A stretch of DNA of 6,349 nucleotides from Comamonadaceae bacterium (GCA_947460165.1 CANHKH010000203.1:1-6349); one strand, 5' to 3'. Shown: positions 1-6,339, counted from the first letter of the stretch. Translations and numbers: made by a program. Notes: generated from the sequence alone by a model not told the origin.

Positions 1-1272
1 CTCAGGCCAGACCCGTGCGCCCAGGGCCATGAACTTGTCTTGGTAGTCCTGGACATCGGCCGGGTGGGCGGGCTCGCCGCGGATGATGTCGCAGCGCCCT
101 TGCAAGCGCCTGCCGTCCTTGAGCCACACGCTCAGCTCGCACATTTGCTGCTCCGGAAAGCGTGCGCTGAAGGCGGGATCTTCTTGCATGTGCACCCGGT
201 GCATCAGGGCCTGGATGCGGGCGTCGGCGGCGGCCTCGTCGGTGAAGCACTCGATGCCGTGGCTGCGGTGGACCAGCACCGAGGCCAGCGCAAAGGGCGT
301 TGAAAAGCGCGTGGCAAAGGCGTTGCGGATGTCGGTGCGGCCCAAGAACACCAGGAACTTGAAGCCGCGCAGCTCGATGCGCTCGACCTCCTCGGCCAGC
401 GGCCACGCCTGGGGCGAGCCCAGCGGCGCGAGAGCGCTGAGCAGCGCATCGAGCGCCGCGTGAATCGGCCGGCCGCAGCCATAGAGCTTGATGTAGCCCT
501 CGGCCAGCAACCAGCGCTGGCCCAGGTCACGCACCATCACCTCGGGCTTGAAGTTGTCAAACAGCACGTCATTGCAGGTGGGCGTGAGCCCGTCCAGCGG
601 CCCGGTGAAACCGCTTTGCACCAGGCGCACCGCCGTCTGACCCATGGTGGCGCTGTGGGCGGCGTACCAGTTGCGCAAAGTGGCGCCCTCTTTCATGCCC
701 TGGCGGTTGCCAGCGATGGGTGACGAGGCCGCCAGGCTGATGAGCTCGCGCATCTGCGCGCGGTCCAGGCCCAGCAGCCGGCCTGCGGCCACGGCCGCGC
801 CGACCACGCCGTAGGTGCCGTGCGGGTGAATGCTCATGCGCATGTCGCAGGCGCTGCCTATGCGGGCCACCAGCTCGTAGCCAATGGCGCAGGCCAGCAA
901 AAAATCTGCGCCGCTCTTGCCCCGTTGCTGGGCCACGGCCAGGGCGCTGGGAATGACCTGGATGCCCGGGTGGCCATTGCTGGCGAGGTTGCCTTCGTCA
1001 AGCTCCAACCAGCATCCGGCCGAGGCATTGAGCGCTGCCGCATCCAGCGGGTTGAGCTGCACCCGCGTGCCCAGCACCGTGGCCAAGCCCCCGGCCACCT
1101 GGGGCTGCTGCAGGGCCAGCAGCTGGCGCATGGGCGCCTGCTGGTTGCCGATGGCGCAGGCGGCCACGGTGTCGGCCAGGATGTGGCGCAGGTGGGACAA
1201 GGCACGGGGCTCCACGTCCTCCAGTGTGGTGCGGCAGGCAAAGTCGGCGAGGGCGTCTAGGTGGTCGGTCAT
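1..1272 (-). CDS. MmgE/PrpD family protein, C-terminus cut by window edge
   Basis: The minus-strand frame is open from an ATG at 1272-1270 to base 1, giving 424 residues. By alignment with its paralogue at 2375-3736, roughly 25 C-terminal residues lie outside the window. The product is a cytosolic enzyme with no signal peptide. The family includes 2-methylcitrate dehydratase, cis-aconitate decarboxylase and iminodisuccinate epimerase. Family landmarks in order: HILADT near residue 33, the motif WLELDEGN ending in NGHPG (88-103), HPHGTYGVVG (His151), LRNWYAAHS (Arg200, Tyr203), a KLYG...H segment (His271), TRFSTPFALA (Phe327) and FTDEAAAD (343-350). The start is fixed by an in-frame stop at 1305-1303 and no other start codon between. 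No clear Shine-Dalgarno sequence precedes it. It is transcribed divergently from the Bug gene at 1395. Glu90 sits where most family members have Asp. Family assignment is secure; substrate is unknown. Confidence 0.93.
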   Translation of the reverse strand, partial: MTDHLDALADFACRTTLEDVEPRALSHLRHILADTVAACAIGNQQAPMRQLLALQQPQVAGGLATVLGTRVQLNPLDAAALNASAGCWLELDEGNLASNGHPGIQVIPSALAVAQQRGKSGADFLLACAIGYELVARIGSACDMRMSIHPHGTYGVVGAAVAAGRLLGLDRAQMRELISLAASSPIAGNRQGMKEGATLRNWYAAHSATMGQTAVRLVQSGFTGPLDGLTPTCNDVLFDNFKPEVMVRDLGQRWLLAEGYIKLYGCGRPIHAALDALLSALAPLGSPQAWPLAEEVERIELRGFKFLVFLGRTDIRNAFATRFSTPFALASVLVHRSHGIECFTDEAAADARIQALMHRVHMQEDPAFSARFPEQQMCELSVWLKDGRRLQGRCDIIRGEPAHPADVQDYQDKFMALGARVWPE

Positions 1273-1309
1273 GTGCGCAAAAAGGGCGTGGATGGAAGGG
1301 TTTCACTGG

Positions 1310-1339
1310 CTGACAAGGCTAAGCGAACTCGACTATCCT
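1310..1339 (+). promoter_or_regulatory. Possible sigma70 promoter for the Bug-MmgE-Bug cluster
   Basis: CTGACA (1310-1315) matches 5 of 6 bases of the -35 consensus. TATCCT (1334-1339) matches 4 of 6 bases of the -10 consensus. The 18-base spacer is one longer than ideal. Transcription would begin near 1346 and leave a leader of about 50 bases. This is a by-eye match in a short region and is only suggestive. Confidence 0.3.
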
Positions 1340-1357
1340 TGCACAAAATTTAACAAG
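1338..1357. promoter_or_regulatory. Candidate operator dyad CTTG-N12-CAAG
   Basis: The 20-base element has perfect outer arms CTTG (1338-1341) and CAAG (1354-1357), with inner symmetric AA (1345-1346) and TT (1349-1350), centred at 1347.5. It overlaps the 3' end of the proposed -10 box and the expected start of transcription, and it is the most A/T-rich stretch in the gap. Such a position suits a repressor of the GntR or similar type, but the arms are short and the role is inferred. Confidence 0.3.
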
Positions 1358-1382
1358 TACCCGTCAGCACCTCACCGATTTC

Positions 1383-1388
1383 AAGGAG
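1383..1388 (+). promoter_or_regulatory. Shine-Dalgarno site of first Bug gene
   Basis: AAGGAG lies 6 bases upstream of the ATG at 1395, which fixes that start codon. Confidence 0.85.
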
Positions 1389-1394
1389 ACCTGA

Positions 1395-2378
1395 ATGCAC
1401 AGACTCACACGCCGGTCCTGGATGGCAGGACTGGCATGGCTTGGGCTGGCCTGCCTGGCCATTCCCTCACAGGCGCAAAATTTTCCGGACCGCCCCATCA
1501 AGCTCATCGTGCCATTTGGTGCCGGCAGCGCGGTCGACACCATTGCCCGCGCGGTGGCGGCGCAAGCGGCCGAGCAACTGGGCCAGCCTGTGCAGATCGA
1601 GAACCGCACCGGCGCCAACGGCATCATCGCGGCCGAGGCCGTGGCCCGCTCTGCCCCTGACGGCTACACCTTGTTCATGCCCAACGACGGCATCATGGCG
1701 GCCAACCCGGCGCTGTACGCCAAGCTGCCCTACGACCCGGTGAAAGACTTCGCGGCCATCACCCTGACCTCCACCGTGCCGCTGGTGCTGGTGACGCACA
1801 CGGGCTTTGCGGCCAACACGGTGCAAGAATTTGTGGCGCAGGCCAAGGCGCAGCCCGGCGGGCTGAACTACACCTCGACGGGCTCGGGCTCGGCCCAGCA
1901 CCTGGCCATGGAATTTCTCATTGACGCAGCAGGCCTGAAGATGACGCATGTGCCGCACAAGGCCATGGGCGCGGCGCTCACCGACCTGATGGCCGGCACC
2001 ATCCCGGCCATGTTCACGGGCATGTCCAACGTGGTCGGCCTGGCCCGTGAGGGCAAGCTCAAGGTGCTGGCCGTCAGCACCGCGCAGCGCTCACCCGTCA
2101 TGCCCAACGTGCCCACGCTGGCCGAGTCGGGGGTGGCGGGCTACAACTACGCCGCTTGGAACGGCATCGTGGCACCTGCTGGCACGCCCGCCGCTGTGGT
2201 GCAGCGGCTGCACACCGAGTTTTCCAAGGCCATGGCCCATCCCAACGTGCGCACGAAACTTGGCGGCCTGGGCTTTAACCTGGTGGGCGCCGGCCCGCAA
2301 GAGTTTGGCGAGTTGATCCGCACCGACGTGCAGCGCCTGGGCCGCCTGGTGCGCACGGCGGGCATCCAAGTCAATTGA
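1395..2378 (+). CDS. Bug/TctC-family periplasmic solute-binding protein
   Basis: This 327-residue protein has the usual length for a tripartite tricarboxylate transporter (TTT) substrate receptor. It would bind a small carboxylate in the periplasm. Residues 1-27 form a signal peptide: positive N-terminus, hydrophobic core and likely cleavage after SQA (25-27). The N-terminus TRRSWM resembles a twin-arginine motif, so Tat export is possible. Landmarks are PIKLIVPFGAGSAVD (34-48, first ligand loop), ENRTGANG (69-76), PDGYTL (88-93), YDPVKDF (113-119), HVPHKAMG (185-192) and PAGTP (261-265). Many relatives have a GG pair in the first loop and VPYKG later; here these are GS and VPHKA, so ligand contacts may differ. 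It has a strong ribosome binding site and overlaps the next gene by four bases. No TctA or TctB gene is in the window, so it depends on a distant transporter or acts as a sensor. Confidence 0.93.
   Translation: MHRLTRRSWMAGLAWLGLACLAIPSQAQNFPDRPIKLIVPFGAGSAVDTIARAVAAQAAEQLGQPVQIENRTGANGIIAAEAVARSAPDGYTLFMPNDGIMAANPALYAKLPYDPVKDFAAITLTSTVPLVLVTHTGFAANTVQEFVAQAKAQPGGLNYTSTGSGSAQHLAMEFLIDAAGLKMTHVPHKAMGAALTDLMAGTIPAMFTGMSNVVGLAREGKLKVLAVSTAQRSPVMPNVPTLAESGVAGYNYAAWNGIVAPAGTPAAVVQRLHTEFSKAMAHPNVRTKLGGLGFNLVGAGPQEFGELIRTDVQRLGRLVRTAGIQVN
2375..2378 (+). promoter_or_regulatory. TTGA stop/start overlap, translational coupling
   Basis: The TGA stop of the Bug gene (2376-2378) overlaps the TTG start of the second MmgE/PrpD gene (2375-2377). 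No good Shine-Dalgarno sequence lies just upstream. Ribosomes finishing the Bug gene probably reinitiate here, which would tie the amounts of the two proteins together. The paralogue's N-terminus supports this start, since LDQLARF aligns with LDALADF a few residues in. Confidence 0.65.
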
Positions 2379-3736
2379 GCCGCGCCGCAGGCGATCCCCT
2401 GGACCAGCTGGCCCGCTTTGTGGGCCAGACACCGGCCGAGGACATTCCAGCCGAGGTGCTGGAGCGCACCCGCCACATCTTGGTGGACACGCTGCCCGTC
2501 ATCGCTTGGGGCATGCGCGAGCCGCCACTCGCTGACCTGGCTCAGCGGCAGATGGCGGACGCAGCCGGCGCAGGCCCTTGCTGGGTCATAGGCACAGGCC
2601 GCAGCGCCGCCAGCCTGGACGCGGCCATGCTCAACGGCATCGCCGGCGCCTGGCTAGATTTTGACGAAGGCAACTTCCTGGCCAACGGCCACCCTGGCAT
2701 CCAGGTGATTCCGGCGGCCCTGGCCGTGGCGCAGGAGTTGCACCTGCCTGGACGCGAGCTGTTGGCCACCATCGCGCTGGCCTACGAGACCGTGGCGCGC
2801 ATAGGCATGGCCACCACGCCCAAGCTCATCGTCAACCCCCACGGCACCTTTGGCGTGGTCGGCTCGGCGCTGGCCGTGGCCCGCCTGCGGGGCCTGCCGG
2901 CCGATAGCCTGCGCAACCTGGCCAGCCTGGCCGCCTCCTGCTGCATGGCCACCAACCGGCACACCATGCTCAACGGCGCCACCGTGCGCAACTGGTATGC
3001 CGGCCACAGCGGCTTCATGGGCCAGATGGCGGTGCGCATGGCGCAAAGCGGCTTCACCGGCCCCGAAGACGGCGTGAACACCACCTTCAGCCTGGTGCTG
3101 GGCGATGGTTTTTCACACGAGGTGGCCGTGCGGGAGCTGGGCCAGCGCTGGCTGCTCACCGAGGGCTACCTCAAGCTCTACCCCACGGCGCGCTACGCGC
3201 ATTCGGCCATCGACGCGCTGCACGACGCGCTGGCCCGGGCAGAGCATCCGGTGGCGGCCACCGAGGTCGAGCGCATCGACGTGCGGGCCTACAAGCTGGC
3301 GGCCTTTCTGTCGCGGCAGGACCCGCCCGATTGGTTTGGCACGCGCTTTTCCATCCCCTTTGCCCTGGCCACCTTGCTGGTGGGCGGGCGCGATGGCCTG
3401 CGCGCCTTCTCCGACGAAGCCGTGGCCGACCCGGCGGTCGCCGACCTGGCCCGGCGCGTTCACGTGGTCGAGGACGAGGACTTCACGCGCCAGTACCCCC
3501 AGCAGCAGCGGGTGGACCTGCGCCTGCAGCTGAGGGACGGCCGCGTGCTGCAAGGCCAATGCCAGCTCACCAGCGGCGAGCCCGGCCGGCCGCACGCCCA
3601 GGCCGACCTGGACCGCAAGTACCAGGATCTGGCCGTGCCCCTGTGGGGTGCGGCCCGGGCCGAGCAATTGCGCGCCGCCCTCATGAACATTGAGCGCTGC
3701 CCGGACGTGGCCACGCTGGTCGACTTTATCCCCTGA
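2375..3736 (+). CDS. MmgE/PrpD family protein, complete paralogue
   Basis: This is a 453-residue cytosolic enzyme of normal family length, starting with TTG. Landmarks in order: HILVDT (34-39), WLDFDEGN followed by NGHPG (93-108; Asp95, Asp97, Glu98, His106), NPHGTFGVVG (His156), VRNWYAGHSG (Arg205, Tyr208, His211), KLYPTARYAHSAID (Lys267, His276), TRFSIPFALA (Phe329), FSDEAVADP (345-353), and a C-terminal small domain with VDLRLQLRDGR (380-390). From knowledge of cis-aconitate decarboxylase, the counterparts of its Asp, two of its His residues and the HP pair are kept, while its Lys, Tyr and DDT threonine are replaced. It lies between two Bug genes in one operon, which suggests it processes the acid those receptors bind. 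Family membership is certain. Whether it is a dehydratase, isomerase, epimerase or decarboxylase is not. Confidence 0.95.
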   Translation: MSRAAGDPLDQLARFVGQTPAEDIPAEVLERTRHILVDTLPVIAWGMREPPLADLAQRQMADAAGAGPCWVIGTGRSAASLDAAMLNGIAGAWLDFDEGNFLANGHPGIQVIPAALAVAQELHLPGRELLATIALAYETVARIGMATTPKLIVNPHGTFGVVGSALAVARLRGLPADSLRNLASLAASCCMATNRHTMLNGATVRNWYAGHSGFMGQMAVRMAQSGFTGPEDGVNTTFSLVLGDGFSHEVAVRELGQRWLLTEGYLKLYPTARYAHSAIDALHDALARAEHPVAATEVERIDVRAYKLAAFLSRQDPPDWFGTRFSIPFALATLLVGGRDGLRAFSDEAVADPAVADLARRVHVVEDEDFTRQYPQQQRVDLRLQLRDGRVLQGQCQLTSGEPGRPHAQADLDRKYQDLAVPLWGAARAEQLRAALMNIERCPDVATLVDFIP

Positions 3737-3743
3737 ACTTTTT

Positions 3744-3750
3744 GAAGGAG
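3744..3750 (+). promoter_or_regulatory. Shine-Dalgarno site deciding start of second Bug gene
   Basis: GAAGGAG ends 9 bases before the ATG at 3760. A TTG at 3742 in the same frame overlaps this site and would add six polar residues (MKEHPD) before the signal peptide, so the ATG at 3760 is the better start. Confidence 0.85.
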
Positions 3751-3759
3751 CACCCCGAC

Positions 3760-4743
3760 ATGCAAACATTCAAGCAAGGATGGAAAACCGCCCTGAGCGC
3801 CGCGCTGGCCTTGGCCTGCGGCGCCACCTTGGCGCAAGCCCCGGCGGCCTGGCCCAGCCAGCCCCTCAAATTCGTGGTCTCGCAGTCGGCGGGCGGCAGC
3901 ATAGACATCGCGGCCCGCCTGATCGGGCAAAGGCTGGGCAACCCGCTGGGCCAGGCGGTGGTGATCGACAACCGTGCCGGCGCCAACGGCATGATCGCCG
4001 GTGAGGCGGTGGCCCGCGCCACCGACGGCCACACCTTTTTGATGACCTCGCCCAGCGCGCTGACCATCAACCAGCACATCTACAAGAAAGTGCCCTACGA
4101 GACCCTGCGCGATTTCACACCGGTGACGCAGACCACCTCCATCTCCTTTTTGCTGGTGGTCAATGCCGCCTCGCCCTACAAGAGTGTGGCCGAGCTGGTG
4201 AGCGCCGCCAAGGCCAAGCCGGGCGCTGTGCGCTACGCCTCGGCCGGCATTGGCAACCAGTCGCAGCTGGCGGCCGAGCTGCTGGCCGACGCGGCCGGCG
4301 TGGACTTTTTGCATGTGCCCTACAAGGGCGAGGCGCCCGCCATCAACGACCTGCTGGGCGGCCAGGTGGACTTCATCTTCGGCACCATGCCGGCGCTGCT
4401 GGCGCAGGTCAAGGCCGGCAAACTGCGCGCGCTGGCGGTGGGCCAGCCCCAGCGCTCGGCCGCCGCCCCCGAGGTGCCCAGCATGGCCGAAGCCGGCTAC
4501 CCGGCGGTGGCCGTGAGCGGCTGGACCGCCATCGTCGCGCCGGCGGGCACGCCCGCACCCGTGGTCAAGCGCCTGCAAGAAGAAGTGGCCAAGGTGCTGG
4601 CCCAGCCCGATGTGCGCGAGACCCTCTCCAAGGCCGGCGCCGACCCGGTGGGCAGCAGCCCTGAGCAATTCGGCGCCTTTATTCGCAGCGAAACGGTGAA
4701 GTGGGGCCTGGCCGTCAAGCGGGCGGGCATCACGCCGGAATAA
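3760..4743 (+). CDS. Bug/TctC-family periplasmic solute-binding protein, second copy
   Basis: From the ATG at 3760 this is again 327 residues, the same length as the first Bug protein and aligning with almost no gaps. Residues 1-27 form a Sec-type signal peptide with cleavage after AQA (25-27). Landmarks are PLKFVVSQSAGGSID (35-49), DNRAGANG (70-77), TDGHTF (88-93), VPYETLRDF (111-119), HVPYKGEAP (185-193), GQVDFIFG (201-208) and PAGTP (261-265). Unlike the first copy it keeps GG and VPYKG, but has SQSAGG where most relatives have PFPPGG, losing the prolines of the first ligand loop. It follows the MmgE/PrpD stop by 23 bases, so it is the last gene of the operon. It probably binds a small carboxylate, and the two copies may recognise different ligands. 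Confidence 0.93.
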   Translation: MQTFKQGWKTALSAALALACGATLAQAPAAWPSQPLKFVVSQSAGGSIDIAARLIGQRLGNPLGQAVVIDNRAGANGMIAGEAVARATDGHTFLMTSPSALTINQHIYKKVPYETLRDFTPVTQTTSISFLLVVNAASPYKSVAELVSAAKAKPGAVRYASAGIGNQSQLAAELLADAAGVDFLHVPYKGEAPAINDLLGGQVDFIFGTMPALLAQVKAGKLRALAVGQPQRSAAAPEVPSMAEAGYPAVAVSGWTAIVAPAGTPAPVVKRLQEEVAKVLAQPDVRETLSKAGADPVGSSPEQFGAFIRSETVKWGLAVKRAGITPE

Positions 4744-4884
4744 AACCCAAGTCCCAGGCGAGCGTTTGCAGGCGTTTGCCTTTGTAAGAGCTGGCCTGCC
4801 GTCGAATGTTCGCCTGCGGCAGTACCCGTTGATCGCCACGGTTTGCCAGCAAGCTGGCTACAAGGGGGAAAGGCCTTGTTGGGG
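4744..4884. other. Non-coding part of convergent intergenic region
   Basis: These 141 bases separate the last Bug gene from the terminator. I see no gene. They hold a ten-base tandem repeat (4762-4779), a small CTGCCG/CGGCAG inverted pair (4796-4801 and 4817-4822), and a compact hairpin GCCAG-CAAG-CTGGC (4845-4858). The last vaguely resembles the core of short dispersed palindromic elements, but one copy cannot establish that. Confidence 0.5.
4762..4779. repeat. Two-copy tandem repeat GCGTTTGC
   Basis: GCGTTTGC occurs at 4762-4769 and 4772-4779, giving a ten-base period. Only two copies exist and no function is evident. Confidence 0.5.
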
Positions 4885-4926
4885 CAAGAACAGGCCCGCC
4901 GCCCCAAAGCGGCGGGGCTGTTCTTG
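4885..4926. terminator. Bidirectional hairpin terminator
   Basis: Two 18-base arms (4885-4902 and 4909-4926) pair at 17 of 18 positions around the six-base loop CCCAAA. The single mismatch is G4894 opposite G4917. The inner stem is G/C only. The outer stem ends in CAAGAAC on one side and GTTCTTG on the other, giving a modest T-rich tail in both directions. It lies 4 bases past the stop of the permease gene on the minus strand and about 140 bases past the last Bug gene on the plus strand. It therefore serves converging transcription units, most directly the permease. Confidence 0.8.
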
Positions 4927-4930
4927 GGGC

Positions 4931-6313
4931 TCAGGGCGCAGCCGCTGCGCGGGCCTCGCGGGCGCTGTGGCGGTTTTCACGCCAGCGCAAGACCAGCAGC
5001 GCCACCACGCCAGTGGCGATCAACCAGCCTGACACATGGATGGCTTTTTGGCTGATGGCGTAGCTGATGCTGGAATACGTGAGCCAAGCGCAGGCTGCGC
5101 AAAACACCAGCGGCAGCAAGGGGTACAGCGGCACCTTGAAGGGCCGGGGGGCGAGCGGGTCGGTCTGGCGCAGCCACATCACACCGACGCCCACCAGGAA
5201 CAAAAAGCCCCAGAACACGGGGGCGGTGAACTCGACCATGGCGGAAAAGCCGTCGCCCTCTTGCATGCCCAAAAGCACCAGTGCAATGGAGATGGCCGCC
5301 TGCGCCCACAAGGCTTTGCGCGGGGCGCCGGCCTGGGTTTGCCACTGGCCCAGGGCGTGCAGGCTGCTCCAGTCGCGGCCCAGGGCAAAGTTGGTGCGCG
5401 CGCCCACGATCATGGTGGCGTTGATGCTGGTCAGCGCCGCAATCGCCACCGACAAACCCAGCGCCTTTTCAGCCCAGGGGCCAAAGGCCATGCCCACCAA
5501 GCTGGAGGCCGCGGTCTTGCTCCCGGACAACCCAGACTGGCCCAAACCCCACAAGAGCGCGAGGTTGACCAGCAGGTAAATGGCCGTCAGCACCAGCATG
5601 CTGAGCACGATCACGCGCACCATGGTGCGTGGACCGCCTTTGAGCTCGGCCGAGACATAGGCCGCCTCGTTCCAGCCACCAAAGGTGAGCAACACAAACA
5701 CCAGCGCCAAGCCCCATGCGCCTGCAGGCGGAACTTTGTCAAACCAGCTCAGGCTGGCGGGGGCAGACGCATCGCCAAACCACAAACCCGCCACCACCAC
5801 GGCCAACAAGCCGCCCACTTCCAGGGTGATGAGCACCATCTGCATGCGCGAGGAGGCATGGATGCCAGCGATGTTCACCATGGTGAGCGCCAGCACAATG
5901 AGCAAAGCCCAAATGGCGCTTGAATGCGCGCCCAGCGGCACCAAGGTGCTGAAGTAGTCGCCAAACACAAAGGCCAGCAAGGCAATAGAGCCGGTGTTGA
6001 TGATGGTGGCGCGTGCCCAGGCGTACAAAAAGGCCAGGTCGCGCCCAAACGCACGGCGCAAGAAGTGGTAGTCCCCTCCCGCATGCGGGTAGGCCGTGCA
6101 CAGCTCGGCATAGCACAGGGCGCCGGCCATGGAGATCAGCGCACCGGCCACCCAAATGGTCAAGGCCCAGCCGGCATCGCCGCTGATGCCGGCCACCATG
6201 GCCGGGGTTTTGAAAATGCCGGCACCAATGACGATGCCGACGATCAAGGCCACGGCGGCCCAGGCGCTCAAGAGCCGCGCGGGTTGCGCGCTCTGACTGG
6301 AGGAATCACTCAT
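4931..6313 (-). CDS. APC-superfamily amino acid permease
   Basis: A complete 460-residue inner-membrane transporter, with ATG at 6313-6311 and TGA at 4933-4931. Hydrophobic segments fit 12 helices, at about 17-36, 48-70, 93-118, 132-152, 158-180, 197-220, 231-256, 282-305, 334-351, 357-380, 398-418 and 427-444. Helix 1 carries the broken-helix motif IGAGIF (29-34) that binds the substrate amino and carboxyl groups in LeuT-fold transporters. Other family signatures are YAELCTAYPHAGGDY (68-82), FGGWNEAAYVSAEL (211-224) in helix 6, ARTNFALGRD (305-314) and RPFKVPLYPLLP (390-401). The pattern resembles LAT-type and related bacterial amino acid permeases. The substrate is not predictable. An in-frame stop five codons upstream confirms the start. 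It converges on the Bug operon and has its own terminator, so it is probably unrelated in function. Confidence 0.95.
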   Translation of the reverse strand: MSDSSSQSAQPARLLSAWAAVALIVGIVIGAGIFKTPAMVAGISGDAGWALTIWVAGALISMAGALCYAELCTAYPHAGGDYHFLRRAFGRDLAFLYAWARATIINTGSIALLAFVFGDYFSTLVPLGAHSSAIWALLIVLALTMVNIAGIHASSRMQMVLITLEVGGLLAVVVAGLWFGDASAPASLSWFDKVPPAGAWGLALVFVLLTFGGWNEAAYVSAELKGGPRTMVRVIVLSMLVLTAIYLLVNLALLWGLGQSGLSGSKTAASSLVGMAFGPWAEKALGLSVAIAALTSINATMIVGARTNFALGRDWSSLHALGQWQTQAGAPRKALWAQAAISIALVLLGMQEGDGFSAMVEFTAPVFWGFLFLVGVGVMWLRQTDPLAPRPFKVPLYPLLPLVFCAACAWLTYSSISYAISQKAIHVSGWLIATGVVALLVLRWRENRHSAREARAAAAP

Positions 6314-6317
6314 GCGA

Positions 6318-6339
6318 AGCTTTGTTCAAAGGCAAAGCT
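6318..6339 (-). promoter_or_regulatory. Inverted repeat in the permease leader
   Basis: AGCTTTG (6318-6324) and CAAAGCT (6333-6339) are perfect seven-base arms around an eight-base loop. They end 4 bases before the permease start codon, where the ribosome binding site should be, and no clear Shine-Dalgarno sequence is visible. In the mRNA the loop holds a second CTTTG that could also pair with the CAAAG arm, allowing two alternative stems. This could be an operator or an RNA hairpin limiting translation. The promoter lies outside the window. Confidence 0.35.

Larger units (their letters stand above)
1273..1394. promoter_or_regulatory. Divergent intergenic region between MmgE/PrpD and Bug genes
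   Basis: This 122-base gap is the only non-coding DNA between the divergent transcription units, so promoters for both should lie here. It is visibly more A/T-rich around 1338-1357 than the flanking genes. A candidate plus-strand promoter, a dyad and a ribosome binding site are listed separately. No convincing minus-strand -10/-35 pair was found. No regulator gene is present in the window. Confidence 0.6.

Noticed and set aside
2..406. Arginine-rich minus-strand frame of 134 codons at the left edge
   Set aside because: It is a shadow frame of the true MmgE/PrpD reading frame, which is open to base 1 and carries family motifs throughout.
884..1660. A 258-codon plus-strand open frame spanning the divergent gap
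   Set aside because: It runs antisense through the first MmgE/PrpD gene, crosses the promoter region and enters the Bug gene in the wrong frame. No recognisable protein results.
3742..3759. Upstream TTG start for the second Bug protein, adding MKEHPD
   Set aside because: The TTG overlaps the GAAGGAG ribosome binding site, and the acidic extension would spoil the signal peptide. The ATG at 3760 has ideal spacing.
3460..4839. A 459-codon open frame on the minus strand opposite the MmgE/PrpD 3' end and the second Bug gene
   Set aside because: Its translation is rich in G, A, H, R and Q with no family motifs, and it lies opposite two clearly recognisable genes. It is a by-product of G/C-rich third codon positions.
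5036..5923. A 295-codon plus-strand open frame opposite the permease
   Set aside because: Low-complexity Q/H/G/R composition with no motif, antisense to a complete APC permease whose membrane segments are unmistakable.
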